41,882 nucleotides of DNA from Actinomycetota bacterium (GCA_020201525.1 JAIVGO010000004.1:1-41882); one strand, 5' to 3'. Shown: positions 24,264-35,011, counted from the first letter of the stretch. Notes: a model not told the origin generated them from the sequence alone. Numbers and translations: made by a program.

Positions 24264-25447
24264 ACGACGACGACCTGCTCGGTTTCACGACACGGGCGCT
24301 AAATTCGTCGGCGCCGGGTGAGCCGGTGCGTGAGATGCCGCTTGCCGAGCCGATCTATCAGAGCGCGACGTTCTCCTTCGACGACATGGAGCACTTCGCG
24401 GCCGTGGGGAAGAGCAAGGTGTCGGGCGGTTACCTGTATTCGCGCTGGGCCAATCCCACTGTGGACGCGCTCGCCCGCACGATCGCCGCATTGGAGGGTG
24501 CCGAAGCCGCGGCATGCTATGCGAGCGGGATGGGCGCGATTGCGGCGGTACTGACCAGCATCCTCGGTCGCGGGGACCACCTCGTTGCCGCGCGTCAGCT
24601 GTATGGAGGCACGTTCGGATTCATCAATCGGTCGCTCCTGCGCGACGGGGTAGACACCGAGTTTGTCGACATCACCGACCACGCGGCGGTGCGCGCCGCT
24701 ATTCGCCGGGAAACCAAGGCGCTCTATTGCGAGACGATCGGGAACCCCATGCTGCCCGTCGCCGATCTCGCAAGCCTGGCGACGATCGCGCACGAGCACG
24801 GTTTTCCCCTCATCGTCGACGCAACATTCACGCCGCCCTGCTTGCTCCAGCCTCTTGCCTACGGCGTCGACCTGTCGATCCACGCGGCGACCAAATATCT
24901 CGCCGGCCACGGTGATGTTCTTGCCGGTGTCGTTTCCGGAACGCAAGAAGCGATAGAGCGAATACGTCTCGATAACGTCGAGACCGGCGCCGTGCTCGCG
25001 CCGTGGGAAGCATGGCTCACCCTGCGTGGGGTTCAAACGCTTGCACTTCGCCTGGAGCGCATTTGCCGAAACGCGGAGTCGCTGGCTTCGATGTTCGAAG
25101 AGCACGCAGGTGTGGATCGGGTGTTCTACCCGGGTCTCGGGAGCCATCCGCAACACGTGATCGCTCAGAGCTTGTTGAAGCGGGGCGCCGGCGGAATGAT
25201 GGCGATCGAGCTGAGCGGCGGGATCGAGGCCGGGCGCCGATTCATGGAGCGCTTGCGCATCGCGCGTGCCGCGGCTTCACTCGGCAGCACGCACACACTT
25301 GTGGTGCATCCGGCCAGCGTCACGCACACGCAACTCACGCGTGCGCAGCGAGAGGTTACCGGCATCAGCGACGGTTTGGTGCGCATCAGCGTGGGAATCG
25401 AAGACGCAGCAGACCTCTTGCTGGACTTCGATCAGGCGCTCGCATGA
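24260..25447 (+). CDS. PLP-dependent Cys/Met metabolism enzyme
   Basis: This 395-residue fold-type I PLP enzyme belongs to the trans-sulfuration family (cystathionine gamma-synthase or -lyase, methionine gamma-lyase, O-acylhomoserine sulfhydrylase). YSRWANPT (the phosphate-binding Y-R-NPT motif), YASGMGAIAAVL, DATFTPP and the Schiff-base K212 in HAATKYLAGHGD are present, as is the late SLGSTHTLVVHPASVTH. Sequence alone does not separate synthase, lyase and sulfhydrylase. The start ATG 24260 overlaps the gpsA stop and the end overlaps ddl, both as ATGA. The neighbours are lipid and cell-wall genes, so the link is probably co-expression rather than pathway. Confidence 0.88.
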   Translation: MNDDDLLGFTTRALNSSAPGEPVREMPLAEPIYQSATFSFDDMEHFAAVGKSKVSGGYLYSRWANPTVDALARTIAALEGAEAAACYASGMGAIAAVLTSILGRGDHLVAARQLYGGTFGFINRSLLRDGVDTEFVDITDHAAVRAAIRRETKALYCETIGNPMLPVADLASLATIAHEHGFPLIVDATFTPPCLLQPLAYGVDLSIHAATKYLAGHGDVLAGVVSGTQEAIERIRLDNVETGAVLAPWEAWLTLRGVQTLALRLERICRNAESLASMFEEHAGVDRVFYPGLGSHPQHVIAQSLLKRGAGGMMAIELSGGIEAGRRFMERLRIARAAASLGSTHTLVVHPASVTHTQLTRAQREVTGISDGLVRISVGIEDAADLLLDFDQALA

Positions 25448-26502
25448 ACGAAAAGATTCGCCTCGCAATCCTCTACGGCGGCCGCTCGGCCGAGCACGAG
25501 GTATCGGTCGTCTCCGCTCGCAGCATGATGGCCGCCGTGGACCCGGAGCGTTACGACGTTGTTCCGATAGCAATCACGAAATCCGGTCGCTGGCTCTTGC
25601 CGGCAGAATCCCCGGCGCAGCTCGATACGCCCGAGGGAACGCTTCCGTCGGCCGGCGAAGAAGGCACGTCGCTCGAAGTACGGCCCGGCGGAGCAATCTC
25701 CGACGACGCCGGTCCGGTGGACGTGGTGTTTCCTCTGCTGCACGGTCCCTTCGGGGAAGATGGAACCGTGCAAGGGATGCTCGAGCTCGCCGGCATTCCG
25801 TACGTCGGCTCGGGTGTGCTTGCGAGCGCGATCGGCATGGACAAGGAGATGCAGAAACGCATCTTCGAATCCAACGGGATGCCGGTCGCGCCGTGGCTAC
25901 ACGTGCATGCGCACCGTTGGGAGCGCAACCACGACGCCGTCGTCGACATGGTTGAAGACGACATCGGCTTTCCCTGCTTCACGAAGCCGGCTGCGCTCGG
26001 ATCGAGCGTCGGGGTCCAACGATGCGGCAACGTGACCGAGCTGCACGCGGGCCTCGAAGAAGCGCTGCGGCACGGCGGCAAGGCTCTGATCGAACGGGCG
26101 GTGAACGGCCGCGAGCTCGAGTGCGCGGTGCTCGGCAACGAGGAGCCGGAAGCATCCGTCGTCGGGGAGATCATTCCGCATCGAGACTTCTACGATTACA
26201 CGGCGAAATACATCGAGGAGGGAACGCAACTCGGGGTGCCGGCGAACATTCCGGAGGACGTGTCTGAGCGCATTCGCGCGCTTGCGCTGCATGCGTTTCG
26301 CTCAATCGACGCATCCGGAATGGCGCGCGTCGATTTCTTCCTCGAATCCGGAACAGATGCCGTCTACGTGAACGAGATCAATACGATCCCAGGGTTCACG
26401 CCTATTTCCATGTACCCGCGGCTGTGGGAAGCGAGCGGCGTGCCGTACGCGAAGCTGATCGATCGACTCGTCGAGCTCGCTCTCGAGCGCGGTCGGTCCT
26501 AA
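25444..26502 (+). CDS. ddl: D-alanine--D-alanine ligase
   Basis: This 352-residue ATP-grasp enzyme makes the D-Ala-D-Ala dipeptide of peptidoglycan precursors. It starts at ATG 25444 within an ATGA overlap with the upstream gene. Signatures include YGGRSAEHEVSVVSA (9-23), PLLHGPFGEDGTVQG, KPAALGSSVGV, DFYDYTAKYIEEGTQ with the Tyr that marks D-Ala rather than D-lactate specificity, and VNEINTIPGFTPISMYP near the end. It closes the plsC-gpsA-PLP enzyme-ddl operon and is followed by a hairpin terminator. Confidence 0.96.
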   Translation: MNEKIRLAILYGGRSAEHEVSVVSARSMMAAVDPERYDVVPIAITKSGRWLLPAESPAQLDTPEGTLPSAGEEGTSLEVRPGGAISDDAGPVDVVFPLLHGPFGEDGTVQGMLELAGIPYVGSGVLASAIGMDKEMQKRIFESNGMPVAPWLHVHAHRWERNHDAVVDMVEDDIGFPCFTKPAALGSSVGVQRCGNVTELHAGLEEALRHGGKALIERAVNGRELECAVLGNEEPEASVVGEIIPHRDFYDYTAKYIEEGTQLGVPANIPEDVSERIRALALHAFRSIDASGMARVDFFLESGTDAVYVNEINTIPGFTPISMYPRLWEASGVPYAKLIDRLVELALERGRS

Positions 26503-26515
26503 GAAACAAAAGAAA

Positions 26516-26545
26516 GAGCGGGCCCGCAGTCCCGCTCCTTCTCTC
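26516..26545. terminator. Hairpin terminator between ddl and the AsnC-type gene
   Basis: GAGCGGG (26516-26522) pairs with CCCGCTC (26531-26537), followed by the pyrimidine-rich CTTCTCTC and preceded by AAGAAA. It lies between the ends of convergent genes. The T-tract is imperfect. Confidence 0.65.
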
Positions 26546-26553
26546 GTTCGAGC

Positions 26554-26817
26554 TTACAGGTGGACGACGGGACATGTGAGGGTTCGCGTGATCCCCTCGA
26601 CGCCCTGAATCCTCGCCACGACGAGCTTGCCAAGATCGTCGACTGTGCGCGCCGTAGCGCGAACGATGACGTCGTACGGCCCGGTGACGTCCTCCGCCGA
26701 CGTGACGCCCTTGATCTTGGCTACTTCTTTTGCGACCTGCGCGGCCTTCCCCACCTCTGTCTGGATGAGGATGTACGCGAGGACGTCTCCTGCTGCAACA
26801 TCCTTGGCTGGTGTCAT
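26554..26817 (-). CDS. Stand-alone Lrp/AsnC ligand-binding (RAM) domain protein
   Basis: This 87-residue protein corresponds to the C-terminal RAM (AsnC_trans_reg) domain alone: VLAYILIQTEVGKAAQVAKEV, GPYDVIVRATARTVDDLGKLV and IQGVEGITRTLTCPVV. The helix-turn-helix half is absent. Such free-standing modules form rings that bind amino acids and may modulate full-length Lrp proteins. ATG 26817 is retained, but an internal start near AGDVLAYILI is possible. It is convergent with ddl. Confidence 0.85.
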   Translation of the reverse strand: MTPAKDVAAGDVLAYILIQTEVGKAAQVAKEVAKIKGVTSAEDVTGPYDVIVRATARTVDDLGKLVVARIQGVEGITRTLTCPVVHL

Positions 26818-26972
26818 AGTGGCGGGATTCTATACGAGCGGGTTCCGGCCGAGGCAAACCTGCTGGATGCTCATGGGCAGGAAACCCGCCGTCTCGCGTC
26901 GAATGCCCACGTTGCCTGGAAAGATGCGAGGAGCGGCGCCGGCGCGACGCCGAAACGATCAGGGAGGTGCAC

Positions 26973-27377
26973 ATGAAGCGGTCGGTCATCATGATCGCGT
27001 TCTTGGCATTGCTCGTCGGGCTCTTGTCCGGCGTCGGCGTTGGTCACGCCGGATGCAACACCGCGGGCTCCTGCGAGAGCTCGGACAACCAGGTGACGTG
27101 TGGCGGCGGCCAGGACATTGGCCTGGGGACCGTGACGGCTTCGGACAAGGGCGCCGAAGCGTGCAACGACGGCAGCGGTGCTGCGCCGATACAGGGACGG
27201 ATCGGCACCGAAGGTCCGGACTGTGACTGTGTGTACGCCGACGGCGACGCCGACAACGACTCGCACGCGCAGGGATGGCTGCGCGTCGACCAGAACGGTT
27301 TGAGCTGCTCCATCGATGGTGCGCCGGTCAGCTACAACGACGGTGGAGGCGGGAGCGGCGCCGACTGCGCTATGTGA
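26973..27377 (+). CDS. Small secreted eight-cysteine protein
   Basis: This 134-residue protein has a clear signal peptide (MKRSVIMIAFLALLVGLLSGVGVGHA, cut near 26). The mature part is acidic, Gly/Asp-rich and holds eight cysteines, enough for four disulfides. Motifs include GCNTAGSCESSDNQVTCGG, PDCDC and YADGDADNDSHAQGW. No family is recognised. ATG 26973 has GGGAGG 5 nt upstream. The gene stands alone, with its own strong terminator shared with pckA, so it is probably a free secreted or wall-associated protein. Function is unknown. Confidence 0.8.
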   Translation: MKRSVIMIAFLALLVGLLSGVGVGHAGCNTAGSCESSDNQVTCGGGQDIGLGTVTASDKGAEACNDGSGAAPIQGRIGTEGPDCDCVYADGDADNDSHAQGWLRVDQNGLSCSIDGAPVSYNDGGGGSGADCAM

Positions 27378-27395
27378 AGATAGCCACACAAGAGA

Positions 27396-27431
27396 AAGAG
27401 AGCGGGCCGGCCGGTCCGCTCTCTTTTTTTT
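27396..27431. terminator. Strong bidirectional terminator
   Basis: AAGAGAGCGGGCC (27396-27408) pairs with GGTCCGCTCTCTT (27413-27425) with one G-T wobble around the loop GGCC, followed by a run of T to 27431. It ends both the secreted Cys-rich gene and pckA. Confidence 0.92.
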
Positions 27432-27443
27432 CGAGGCGCGGCC

Positions 27444-29024
27444 TTAGGTAACGGCGTCGATGATTTGTTTGCCGAGCTTCGGGAACGTCGCCAGGAAGCT
27501 CGCGCGTTCGCTCTTCAAACGTGAGACGTGACCTTCGTATTCGCCGAGGCGTTCCTGACGATCGTACAGCCGTCGCGGCTGCAGAAAATCGATGTCGTCG
27601 ATGCCCGGCACGGCCGTCGCGATCTCGTAGCCAAAGTCGGGGTCCGTGGTGAAGGAAATGGCGCCCTCCGCGATTGCTTTCACAACGGCTGAGGAGATCG
27701 GAATCTTGACCTTCTTCGCCCGGCCGCTGTCTACGTCGTCCTGCCCGCCGCCGACCCAGCCGGTGTTCATCAAGTACACCTCGACCGGGTGACCGCTGAT
27801 GAGCTCGAGGAACCGGTTGCCCTGAAAGCCGTGGGGGAGCGGGAAGAACGGATTCGTGCCCGGGACGCGCAGCGCTTTTCCGGCCTCATCTTTGCCACCG
27901 GCCGATGTGCCCATCGTCTCGCCGAGCATGAAGTAGCCGGCCGCCTGCTCGGGCTTCAGCCGTGCGACCGCCGGAATGATGTTGTTGTTGCGGTTGAGGA
28001 TCAGCAAGTAGTCAACGGTGCCGACATCGCGCGCGTCTTTGAACCACCCGAGCTTTTCCATCGAAAAGACCGCGCGTCCGTTCGCCGTGAACGATTCGTC
28101 GAAGAAGTCGAGCTCGTCGTCCTTTTGGGATACGTTTTCGAGATAGGACCCTCGCGCAGTTACCGCGCCGTAAATCGTCGGCTCGTACTCCATCGAAAGC
28201 GCGTACGTCTTCGCGAAGCAGCCGTTCTCGGTGCCGTAGACCTTGCCGCCCGGCATGAGCGCGATGAAGTCGTCCTGCACGGGCTTCGAGTCGTTCTGAC
28301 GGGTGAACGTCGTCGTCGTTTTTCCCGTGCCCGACAGGCCGATGATCAAGAAGGTCTTTTCGCCGCGAGGTGAGGGGACCGCTTTGCAGCCGGCGTGCAG
28401 CGGAATGCCGCCCCGGTCGTACACGATCTTGTTCCACATGCGCAGGCCGCCCTTCTTCGACTCACCGAAGTAGTCGGAGTTGAGCACGCGGGTGACGCCG
28501 TTTTCGAGATCGACGGCGATGCACCGCTCGTTGGGATAGTCGGCGAGCGGAAGATTCGGCGTGTAGATCACGCTCACGGTGGGCTGTGTGTCTTCCGGCA
28601 GGTCGCCGGGGTGGAAGTACAAGAGATCTTGCGATCCGGCGACGTTCGCGTTTGCGGCTTCGATGATGAGGCGCGCAGGCACGCGAAACTCGGCATCGTT
28701 TCCGATCGTCCCGTTGATGACGATCATGTCCTGCTCGCGGATGTAGTCCTCTTGGAGCGAGGTGATCCTTGTGTATTCCTCGCGCGAGATCGTCTTGTGA
28801 CCTCGGTGGTCTTCCGGCGTGTCGGTAACGATGAACGTGGAACCGGCGCTGCGCGAATCGACGCGCGTGGTGACGTTGAGGTTGTCGTACTTCGTCCGGC
28901 GGGCGTTGGGCATCTTCGCGGTGAGAGTAATCAGCTCATCTTGCCCCGGGTCGATCAAAAAGCTCTTTGCTTCGAGGAGATATGTGGGCCCTTCGAGCTT
29001 TTGCGTCACCGGATCAGCCTCCAT
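27444..29024 (-). CDS. pckA: Phosphoenolpyruvate carboxykinase (ATP)
   Basis: This 526-residue enzyme converts oxaloacetate and ATP to PEP, CO2 and ADP, the first committed step of gluconeogenesis. The kinase-1a loop GLSGTGKTTTT is at 229-239. VYDRGGIPLHAGC, DDFIALMP (metal-binding Asp), ENGCFAKTY and GETMGTSAGG confirm the ATP-dependent family rather than the GTP-dependent one more common in Actinomycetota. There is no clear Shine-Dalgarno before ATG 29024. Upstream lie a TATGCT -10 box and a perfect CRP/GlxR-type palindrome, indicating carbon-source control. Dodecin is the gene immediately upstream on the same strand. Confidence 0.96.
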   Translation of the reverse strand: MEADPVTQKLEGPTYLLEAKSFLIDPGQDELITLTAKMPNARRTKYDNLNVTTRVDSRSAGSTFIVTDTPEDHRGHKTISREEYTRITSLQEDYIREQDMIVINGTIGNDAEFRVPARLIIEAANANVAGSQDLLYFHPGDLPEDTQPTVSVIYTPNLPLADYPNERCIAVDLENGVTRVLNSDYFGESKKGGLRMWNKIVYDRGGIPLHAGCKAVPSPRGEKTFLIIGLSGTGKTTTTFTRQNDSKPVQDDFIALMPGGKVYGTENGCFAKTYALSMEYEPTIYGAVTARGSYLENVSQKDDELDFFDESFTANGRAVFSMEKLGWFKDARDVGTVDYLLILNRNNNIIPAVARLKPEQAAGYFMLGETMGTSAGGKDEAGKALRVPGTNPFFPLPHGFQGNRFLELISGHPVEVYLMNTGWVGGGQDDVDSGRAKKVKIPISSAVVKAIAEGAISFTTDPDFGYEIATAVPGIDDIDFLQPRRLYDRQERLGEYEGHVSRLKSERASFLATFPKLGKQIIDAVT

Positions 29025-29028
29025 GGCA

Positions 29029-29044
29029 TGTGAAAGTGTTCACA
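29029..29044 (-). promoter_or_regulatory. CRP/GlxR-type operator at pckA
   Basis: TGTGAAAGTGTTCACA is a perfect match to TGTGA-N6-TCACA, the binding consensus of cAMP receptor proteins including actinobacterial CRP/GlxR. It lies 4 nt upstream of the pckA ATG and abuts a minus-strand TATGCT (29045-29050), so it should cover the transcription start. A site at that position would normally repress. Binding itself is inference. Confidence 0.7.
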
Positions 29045-29050
29045 AGCATA
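29045..29050 (-). promoter_or_regulatory. Candidate -10 box of pckA
   Basis: TATGCT reads toward pckA and places transcription start near 29038, inside the CRP-like palindrome. A -35 was not clearly identified. Confidence 0.45.
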
Positions 29051-29080
29051 CCGGGCCCGAATCAGCGGGCCAAACCCGAT

Positions 29081-29290
29081 CTACGCGGTCGGCTCGACCT
29101 CGAAATAGAGGCGAACCTGCGTGCGATATTCGATGATGTCGTTCTCTTTGATCGTGCACGCCGTGTCGACGACGTCCATCTTTTGAATGTGCCGGATCGT
29201 GCGGGCGGCCTCCCGCAAAGCCTCCCGAGCCGCGTCCCCCCACGACTCCGACGAAACGCCTTCAAGGTCGATCGTGTTGATGACACCCAT
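29081..29290 (-). CDS. Dodecin (flavin-binding storage protein)
   Basis: This 69-residue protein has the dodecin fold signature: TIDLEGVSSESWGDAAREALREAARTI, then VDTACTIKENDIIEYRTQVRLYFEVE. Dodecins form hollow dodecamers that bind FMN, riboflavin or lumichrome and buffer free flavins. ATG 29290 has AGGAGG 7 nt upstream. It is the gene upstream of pckA on the same strand and diverges from thiL. Confidence 0.9.
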   Translation of the reverse strand: MGVINTIDLEGVSSESWGDAAREALREAARTIRHIQKMDVVDTACTIKENDIIEYRTQVRLYFEVEPTA

Positions 29291-29357
29291 TGGTGAACCT
29301 CCTAGGACGGTGCCCGCGATTCTCATACGCGGAAGGCGTCGAGGGCAAGCACCAAAA

Positions 29358-29363
29358 TATGCT
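29358..29363 (+). promoter_or_regulatory. -10 box for leaderless thiL mRNA
   Basis: TATGCT is followed by exactly 6 nt (GGTGCC) and the ATG of thiL. This puts transcription start on or next to the start codon, and no Shine-Dalgarno is present. The spacing is the same as at fakA and rsmD. Confidence 0.6.
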
Positions 29364-29369
29364 GGTGCC

Positions 29370-30356
29370 ATGAGCGAGGATCTGCGCACGCTGGGTGAGT
29401 TCGGCCTTATCGGGCTGCTGCGGGCGCGTTTTCCGTCCCCGGAGGGCGGCATCGTCGGCATCGGAGACGACGCGGCCGTCTTTTCCATCGACGGGCGCTC
29501 CGTTCTGACGACGGACATGCTGGTCGAGGGAGTGCACTTCGATCTCGCCGTGTCGTCGCCCGCCGACGTCGGGTACAAGGCGGTTGCGGCCAACGTCTCG
29601 GACATCGCTGCAATGGGAGCCCGGCCTCTGTACGCGCTGCTCGCCCTCGGAGCTCCGGCCGAAACACCCGTCGTCACAGCGGAGTCCCTCATCAATGGCA
29701 TCGCCGAGGCGTCGAGGGAATTCGGCGTCGCACCGGTCGGGGGTGACACGGTGTCGGCGCCGCTCCTCGTTCTGTCCGTCACGTTGATCGGCTCCGTCGC
29801 CGGCGCGCCGGTCCTGCGATCGGGCGCGAAGGCCGGTGACTTGCTGTGCGTGACCGGCTCGGTCGGTGCGGCCGCCGCAGGCCTGGCGCTGTTGCGCCGG
29901 AACGACGCGGGAGCCCGCCGGCTGCTCGAAGAGTTTCCGGGCCTCGCCGGCGCGCATCGCCGCGGCCGAGCGCGTGTCGCGGAAGGACACGTAGCCGCAC
30001 GTGAATCTGTGCACGCGATGATCGACATCTCCGACGGCCTCGGCGCGGATGCCTTGCACATCGCGACCGAATCGGACGTTGCGGTTTCCATCAAAGCCGC
30101 GGCGCTGCCGCTGGCCGACGGCGTACCTGAAGCAGCCCGGTACCTGGGGCGAGATGCTTGGATGTTCGGGGCCTCGGGCGGCGACGACTACGAGCTGCTA
30201 ATGGCGGTGCCGCCGTCGAAAGCGGAGGATCTCGCACGCGTCATTCGTCCACTGACCGTCATCGGCCGATTCGTCGAAGGAAGCGAGTCGGTGCTCGAGC
30301 ATCCCGACGGGTCGATGCGCCCGCTCGACGGGCTCGGATGGGATCACTTTCTATGA
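29370..30356 (+). CDS. thiL: Thiamine-monophosphate kinase
   Basis: This 328-residue enzyme phosphorylates thiamine monophosphate to thiamine diphosphate, the last step of the pathway. It has the PurM-like fold with the metal- and nucleotide-binding IGDDAAV (31-37), LTTDMLVEGVHFD, AVAANVSDIAAMGA, APVGGDT, the late AMIDISDGLGAD and GGDDYELL. ATG 29370 is chosen because it gives the family N-terminus and has a -10 box 6 nt upstream. Its stop overlaps the thiD start as ATGA, so the two thiamine genes form an operon. Confidence 0.95.
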   Translation: MSEDLRTLGEFGLIGLLRARFPSPEGGIVGIGDDAAVFSIDGRSVLTTDMLVEGVHFDLAVSSPADVGYKAVAANVSDIAAMGARPLYALLALGAPAETPVVTAESLINGIAEASREFGVAPVGGDTVSAPLLVLSVTLIGSVAGAPVLRSGAKAGDLLCVTGSVGAAAAGLALLRRNDAGARRLLEEFPGLAGAHRRGRARVAEGHVAARESVHAMIDISDGLGADALHIATESDVAVSIKAAALPLADGVPEAARYLGRDAWMFGASGGDDYELLMAVPPSKAEDLARVIRPLTVIGRFVEGSESVLEHPDGSMRPLDGLGWDHFL

Positions 30357-31102
30357 GAGTGCTCACGATCGCGGGCTCCGATTCGAGCGGCGGTGCTGGG
30401 GTCGCGCAGGATTTTCGGACGCTGGAGGCGTTCGGGGTCGAGCCGGTGTGCGCCGTGACATCGGTGACGGCGCAGGGTCGCGGAGGATTGGTTGCGCGGC
30501 ACGACGTGCCGCCCGAGGTGGTCGCGTCGCAAATCGAGGCGGGGTTACGGCTGGGCGTGCGTGCGGTGAAGACCGGGATGCTGGCCAACGGGGCGATAGT
30601 GGATGTGGTTGCCCGCGCGCTGTCGGGGGCGGCGATCGAGGACATCGTCGTCGATCCGGTGATGCTGGCGTCGTCGGGTGGAAGGCTGCTCGATGAGGAC
30701 GCGGTTCAGACGCTCGTGGACTTGCTGATTCCGCTTGCCTCGGTGATCACACCGAACACGGACGAGGCAGCAGCGCTCCTCGGTACTCGCGTCACGACGT
30801 TGTCCGAGCAACGCGATGTGGCGAGAAATTTGATGAAGCTCGGAGCTCGAGCCGTCATCGTGACCGGCGGGCACATGGCCGGCGACGAGATCATCGACGT
30901 GGGTTTCGACGGCTCGTCCGAGTTTTTGGTGCGAGGTACACGCGTGCTTGCCGAGGATGTGCACGGGACGGGCTGCATGTACTCTGCGGCTCTCATAGCG
31001 GGCTTCGCAAAGGACATCGGCATTGCCGAAAGCGCGCAGCGGGCACGCGACTATGTCGAGAAGGTGCTACGAGAGCGGAGCGCGAATCAGCCGGCGCGCT
31101 GA
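30353..31102 (+). CDS. thiD: Hydroxymethylpyrimidine (phosphate) kinase
   Basis: This 249-residue ribokinase-fold enzyme phosphorylates HMP and HMP-phosphate to the pyrophosphate used in thiamine assembly. Signatures are [16 protein letters not shown] (5-20), [27 protein letters not shown] and the anion-hole [12 protein letters not shown] with C208. ATG 30353 overlaps the thiL stop. Its 3' end overlaps the convergent rpmB gene by 16 nt, an unusually tight tail-to-tail junction. Confidence 0.94.
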   Translation: MRVLTIAGSDSSGGAGVAQDFRTLEAFGVEPVCAVTSVTAQGRGGLVARHDVPPEVVASQIEAGLRLGVRAVKTGMLANGAIVDVVARALSGAAIEDIVVDPVMLASSGGRLLDEDAVQTLVDLLIPLASVITPNTDEAAALLGTRVTTLSEQRDVARNLMKLGARAVIVTGGHMAGDEIIDVGFDGSSEFLVRGTRVLAEDVHGTGCMYSAALIAGFAKDIGIAESAQRARDYVEKVLRERSANQPAR

Positions 31103-31278
31103 ACTTTGCCGGCCTTGATGCAGCGGGTGCAGACGTTCAGGTGCTTCGTGCCGCCACCAACGCGCGCGCGAACGCGCTGGATGTTGGGGTTCCAGCGTCG
31201 GCGGGTCCGGATATGCGAGTGCGAGACGCTCATCCCGAAACCGGGACCGCGACCGCAAACGTCACAGGTGGCTGCCAT
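31087..31278 (-). CDS. rpmB: 50S ribosomal protein L28
   Basis: This 63-residue protein is a zinc-type (C+) L28 with CDVC (5-8) and CTRC near 52-55, plus [21 protein letters not shown]. The start ATG 31278 gives the family's MxxTCDVCG N-terminus; an in-frame ATG at 31290 is the alternative, and neither has a strong ribosome site. The last 16 nt overlap the end of thiD on the other strand. It diverges from fakA, an arrangement widely seen in Gram-positives and Actinomycetota. Confidence 0.95.
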   Translation of the reverse strand: MAATCDVCGRGPGFGMSVSHSHIRTRRRWNPNIQRVRARVGGGTKHLNVCTRCIKAGKVQRAG

Positions 31279-31373
31279 GGGTTCACGCATGATAGCGGCC
31301 GGTCGCAGGCCGGACAAGCGAAGCGGTCGTTTCGAGTGGTTTTGCGCCAACCGAAACCGTTACAACCCCCGAG

Positions 31374-31379
31374 TAGAAT
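31374..31379 (+). promoter_or_regulatory. -10 box for leaderless fakA mRNA
   Basis: TAGAAT, then 6 nt (CGCAGC), then the GTG start of fakA, with no Shine-Dalgarno. The geometry is identical to that at thiL and rsmD. Confidence 0.65.
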
Positions 31380-31385
31380 CGCAGC

Positions 31386-32825
31386 GTGACCCGCATTCTC
31401 GGCGCCCGCGAGCTTCGGCGCTCCATGTTTCTCGCCCTCGAAGGGCTCCGGGCTCAGCGCTCCCAAATCAACGAAGCGAACGTCTATCCGGTACCCGACG
31501 GAGACACGGGGACCAATCTCGTCCTGACGATGGAGGCCGTCGCCCAGGACCTCGCGGCCGCGCCCGATCGGACACCGGACGTCGTGCGAGCGATCGTGCA
31601 GGCCTCTCTCGTCGGCGCGCGGGGAAACTCCGGCGTCATTCTCGCCCAGTTCCTGCGCGGCTTGTGCGAAGGGATCGACGGTGTTGGCGCGGGACCCGAG
31701 GAAGCGGCCGCGGGCTTGAAGCGCGCTGCCGAGCTCGCGTACCGGACGATGCACGAGCCGCGCGAGGGCACGATCCTAAGCGTGGCGCGCGCCGCCGCCG
31801 ACGCGGCGCAAGGTATCGCAGATATCCCATCGCTCTTCGAAGCCGCTGCACGCGCTGCTCGCGAGGCGCTCGCGCACACGCCCGACCTGCTTCCCGTCCT
31901 CGCGAAAGCGGGTGTGGTCGATGCCGGGGGGATCGGGTTGTGTATCGTCATCGACGCGATCGCGGCGACGTTGTCCGGTCGTGATGCCGCGGTGATTCCC
32001 GTGCCGCTCGGTGTGCCGCGGGCGGTGCGCCCGCGCGAAACCGGGTCGCTCGCCTTCGCGTACGAGGTTCAGTACTTGCTCGACGCACCCGACGAGCACG
32101 CGCCGGCCGTGCGCACGAAGCTCGGCGCTATCGGTGATTCCGTCGCGGTCGTCGGCGGAGACGGCTTGTGGAACGTGCACGTGCATACGAACGATGTGGG
32201 GCACGCGATCGAGATCGGTCTCGATCACGGTCACGCGCGATCGATCTCTGTCGTTGCGTTCGAAGATCAAATGGGCGAGACGCGCGGCTTCCCCCTGGCC
32301 GTCTCGCAGGCGCCGGTCGCCGTCATCGCCGTCGTCGACGGCGAAGGAATGCGAGAGGTTTTCGAAGAGCTCGGCGCACACGTCGTGCGCTCGGCGACCG
32401 AGATTCCGGATGTAATGGACTCCCTCGACACGGCCGACGTGATCGTGCTGACCAACGGCGCGCCCGGCGTCGCCGTCGAGTATCCCGACCGGACGGTTGA
32501 GATCCTCGGAACGATCGATCAAGCACGAGGCTTCGCGACGATGCTCGCGTATTCCGATTCACGCAGCCTCGCCGACAACATCGCGGACATGCGATCCGCC
32601 GCCGCGCGCGCGCAAACGGCCCGCGTCGGCGAAAGCTACGACGTGGTCGCTGCGGTGCGTGCGCTTGGTCCCGGGGAAGTCCTGACGGTCTTCGCGGGCG
32701 CGATGGTGGACGACCGCGAACGGTCCGAGGTCCAGCGGGTGCTGGCGGAAGCCTTCCCGGAGTTGAGCGTCGAGGTGCGCCAGGGAAACCAATCGGCCGA
32801 TCGCTATCTCTTCGTTCTCGAGTGA
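31386..32825 (+). CDS. fakA: DAK2-domain protein, FakA-like fatty acid kinase
   Basis: This 479-residue protein has an N-terminal DhaL-like nucleotide-binding domain (PVPDGDTGTN at 36-44, SLVGARGNSGVILAQFLRG near 74-93, KAGVVDAGGIG near 177) and the conserved C-terminal half of the FakA/YloV family. With a FakB lipid carrier it phosphorylates exogenous fatty acids for phospholipid synthesis. It starts at GTG 31386 without a ribosome site. It ends one base before the recG start, which is the conserved fakA-recG pair. No fakB is present in the window. Confidence 0.9.
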   Translation: MTRILGARELRRSMFLALEGLRAQRSQINEANVYPVPDGDTGTNLVLTMEAVAQDLAAAPDRTPDVVRAIVQASLVGARGNSGVILAQFLRGLCEGIDGVGAGPEEAAAGLKRAAELAYRTMHEPREGTILSVARAAADAAQGIADIPSLFEAAARAAREALAHTPDLLPVLAKAGVVDAGGIGLCIVIDAIAATLSGRDAAVIPVPLGVPRAVRPRETGSLAFAYEVQYLLDAPDEHAPAVRTKLGAIGDSVAVVGGDGLWNVHVHTNDVGHAIEIGLDHGHARSISVVAFEDQMGETRGFPLAVSQAPVAVIAVVDGEGMREVFEELGAHVVRSATEIPDVMDSLDTADVIVLTNGAPGVAVEYPDRTVEILGTIDQARGFATMLAYSDSRSLADNIADMRSAAARAQTARVGESYDVVAAVRALGPGEVLTVFAGAMVDDRERSEVQRVLAEAFPELSVEVRQGNQSADRYLFVLE

Positions 32826-32826
32826 C

Positions 32827-35007
<2,181 letters not shown>

Positions 35008-35011
35008 TCGT

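Noticed and set aside
29081..30094. 337-codon minus-strand frame across thiL
   Set aside because: Only its last 69 codons, the dodecin gene, are real; the rest is antisense to thiL and has no family features.
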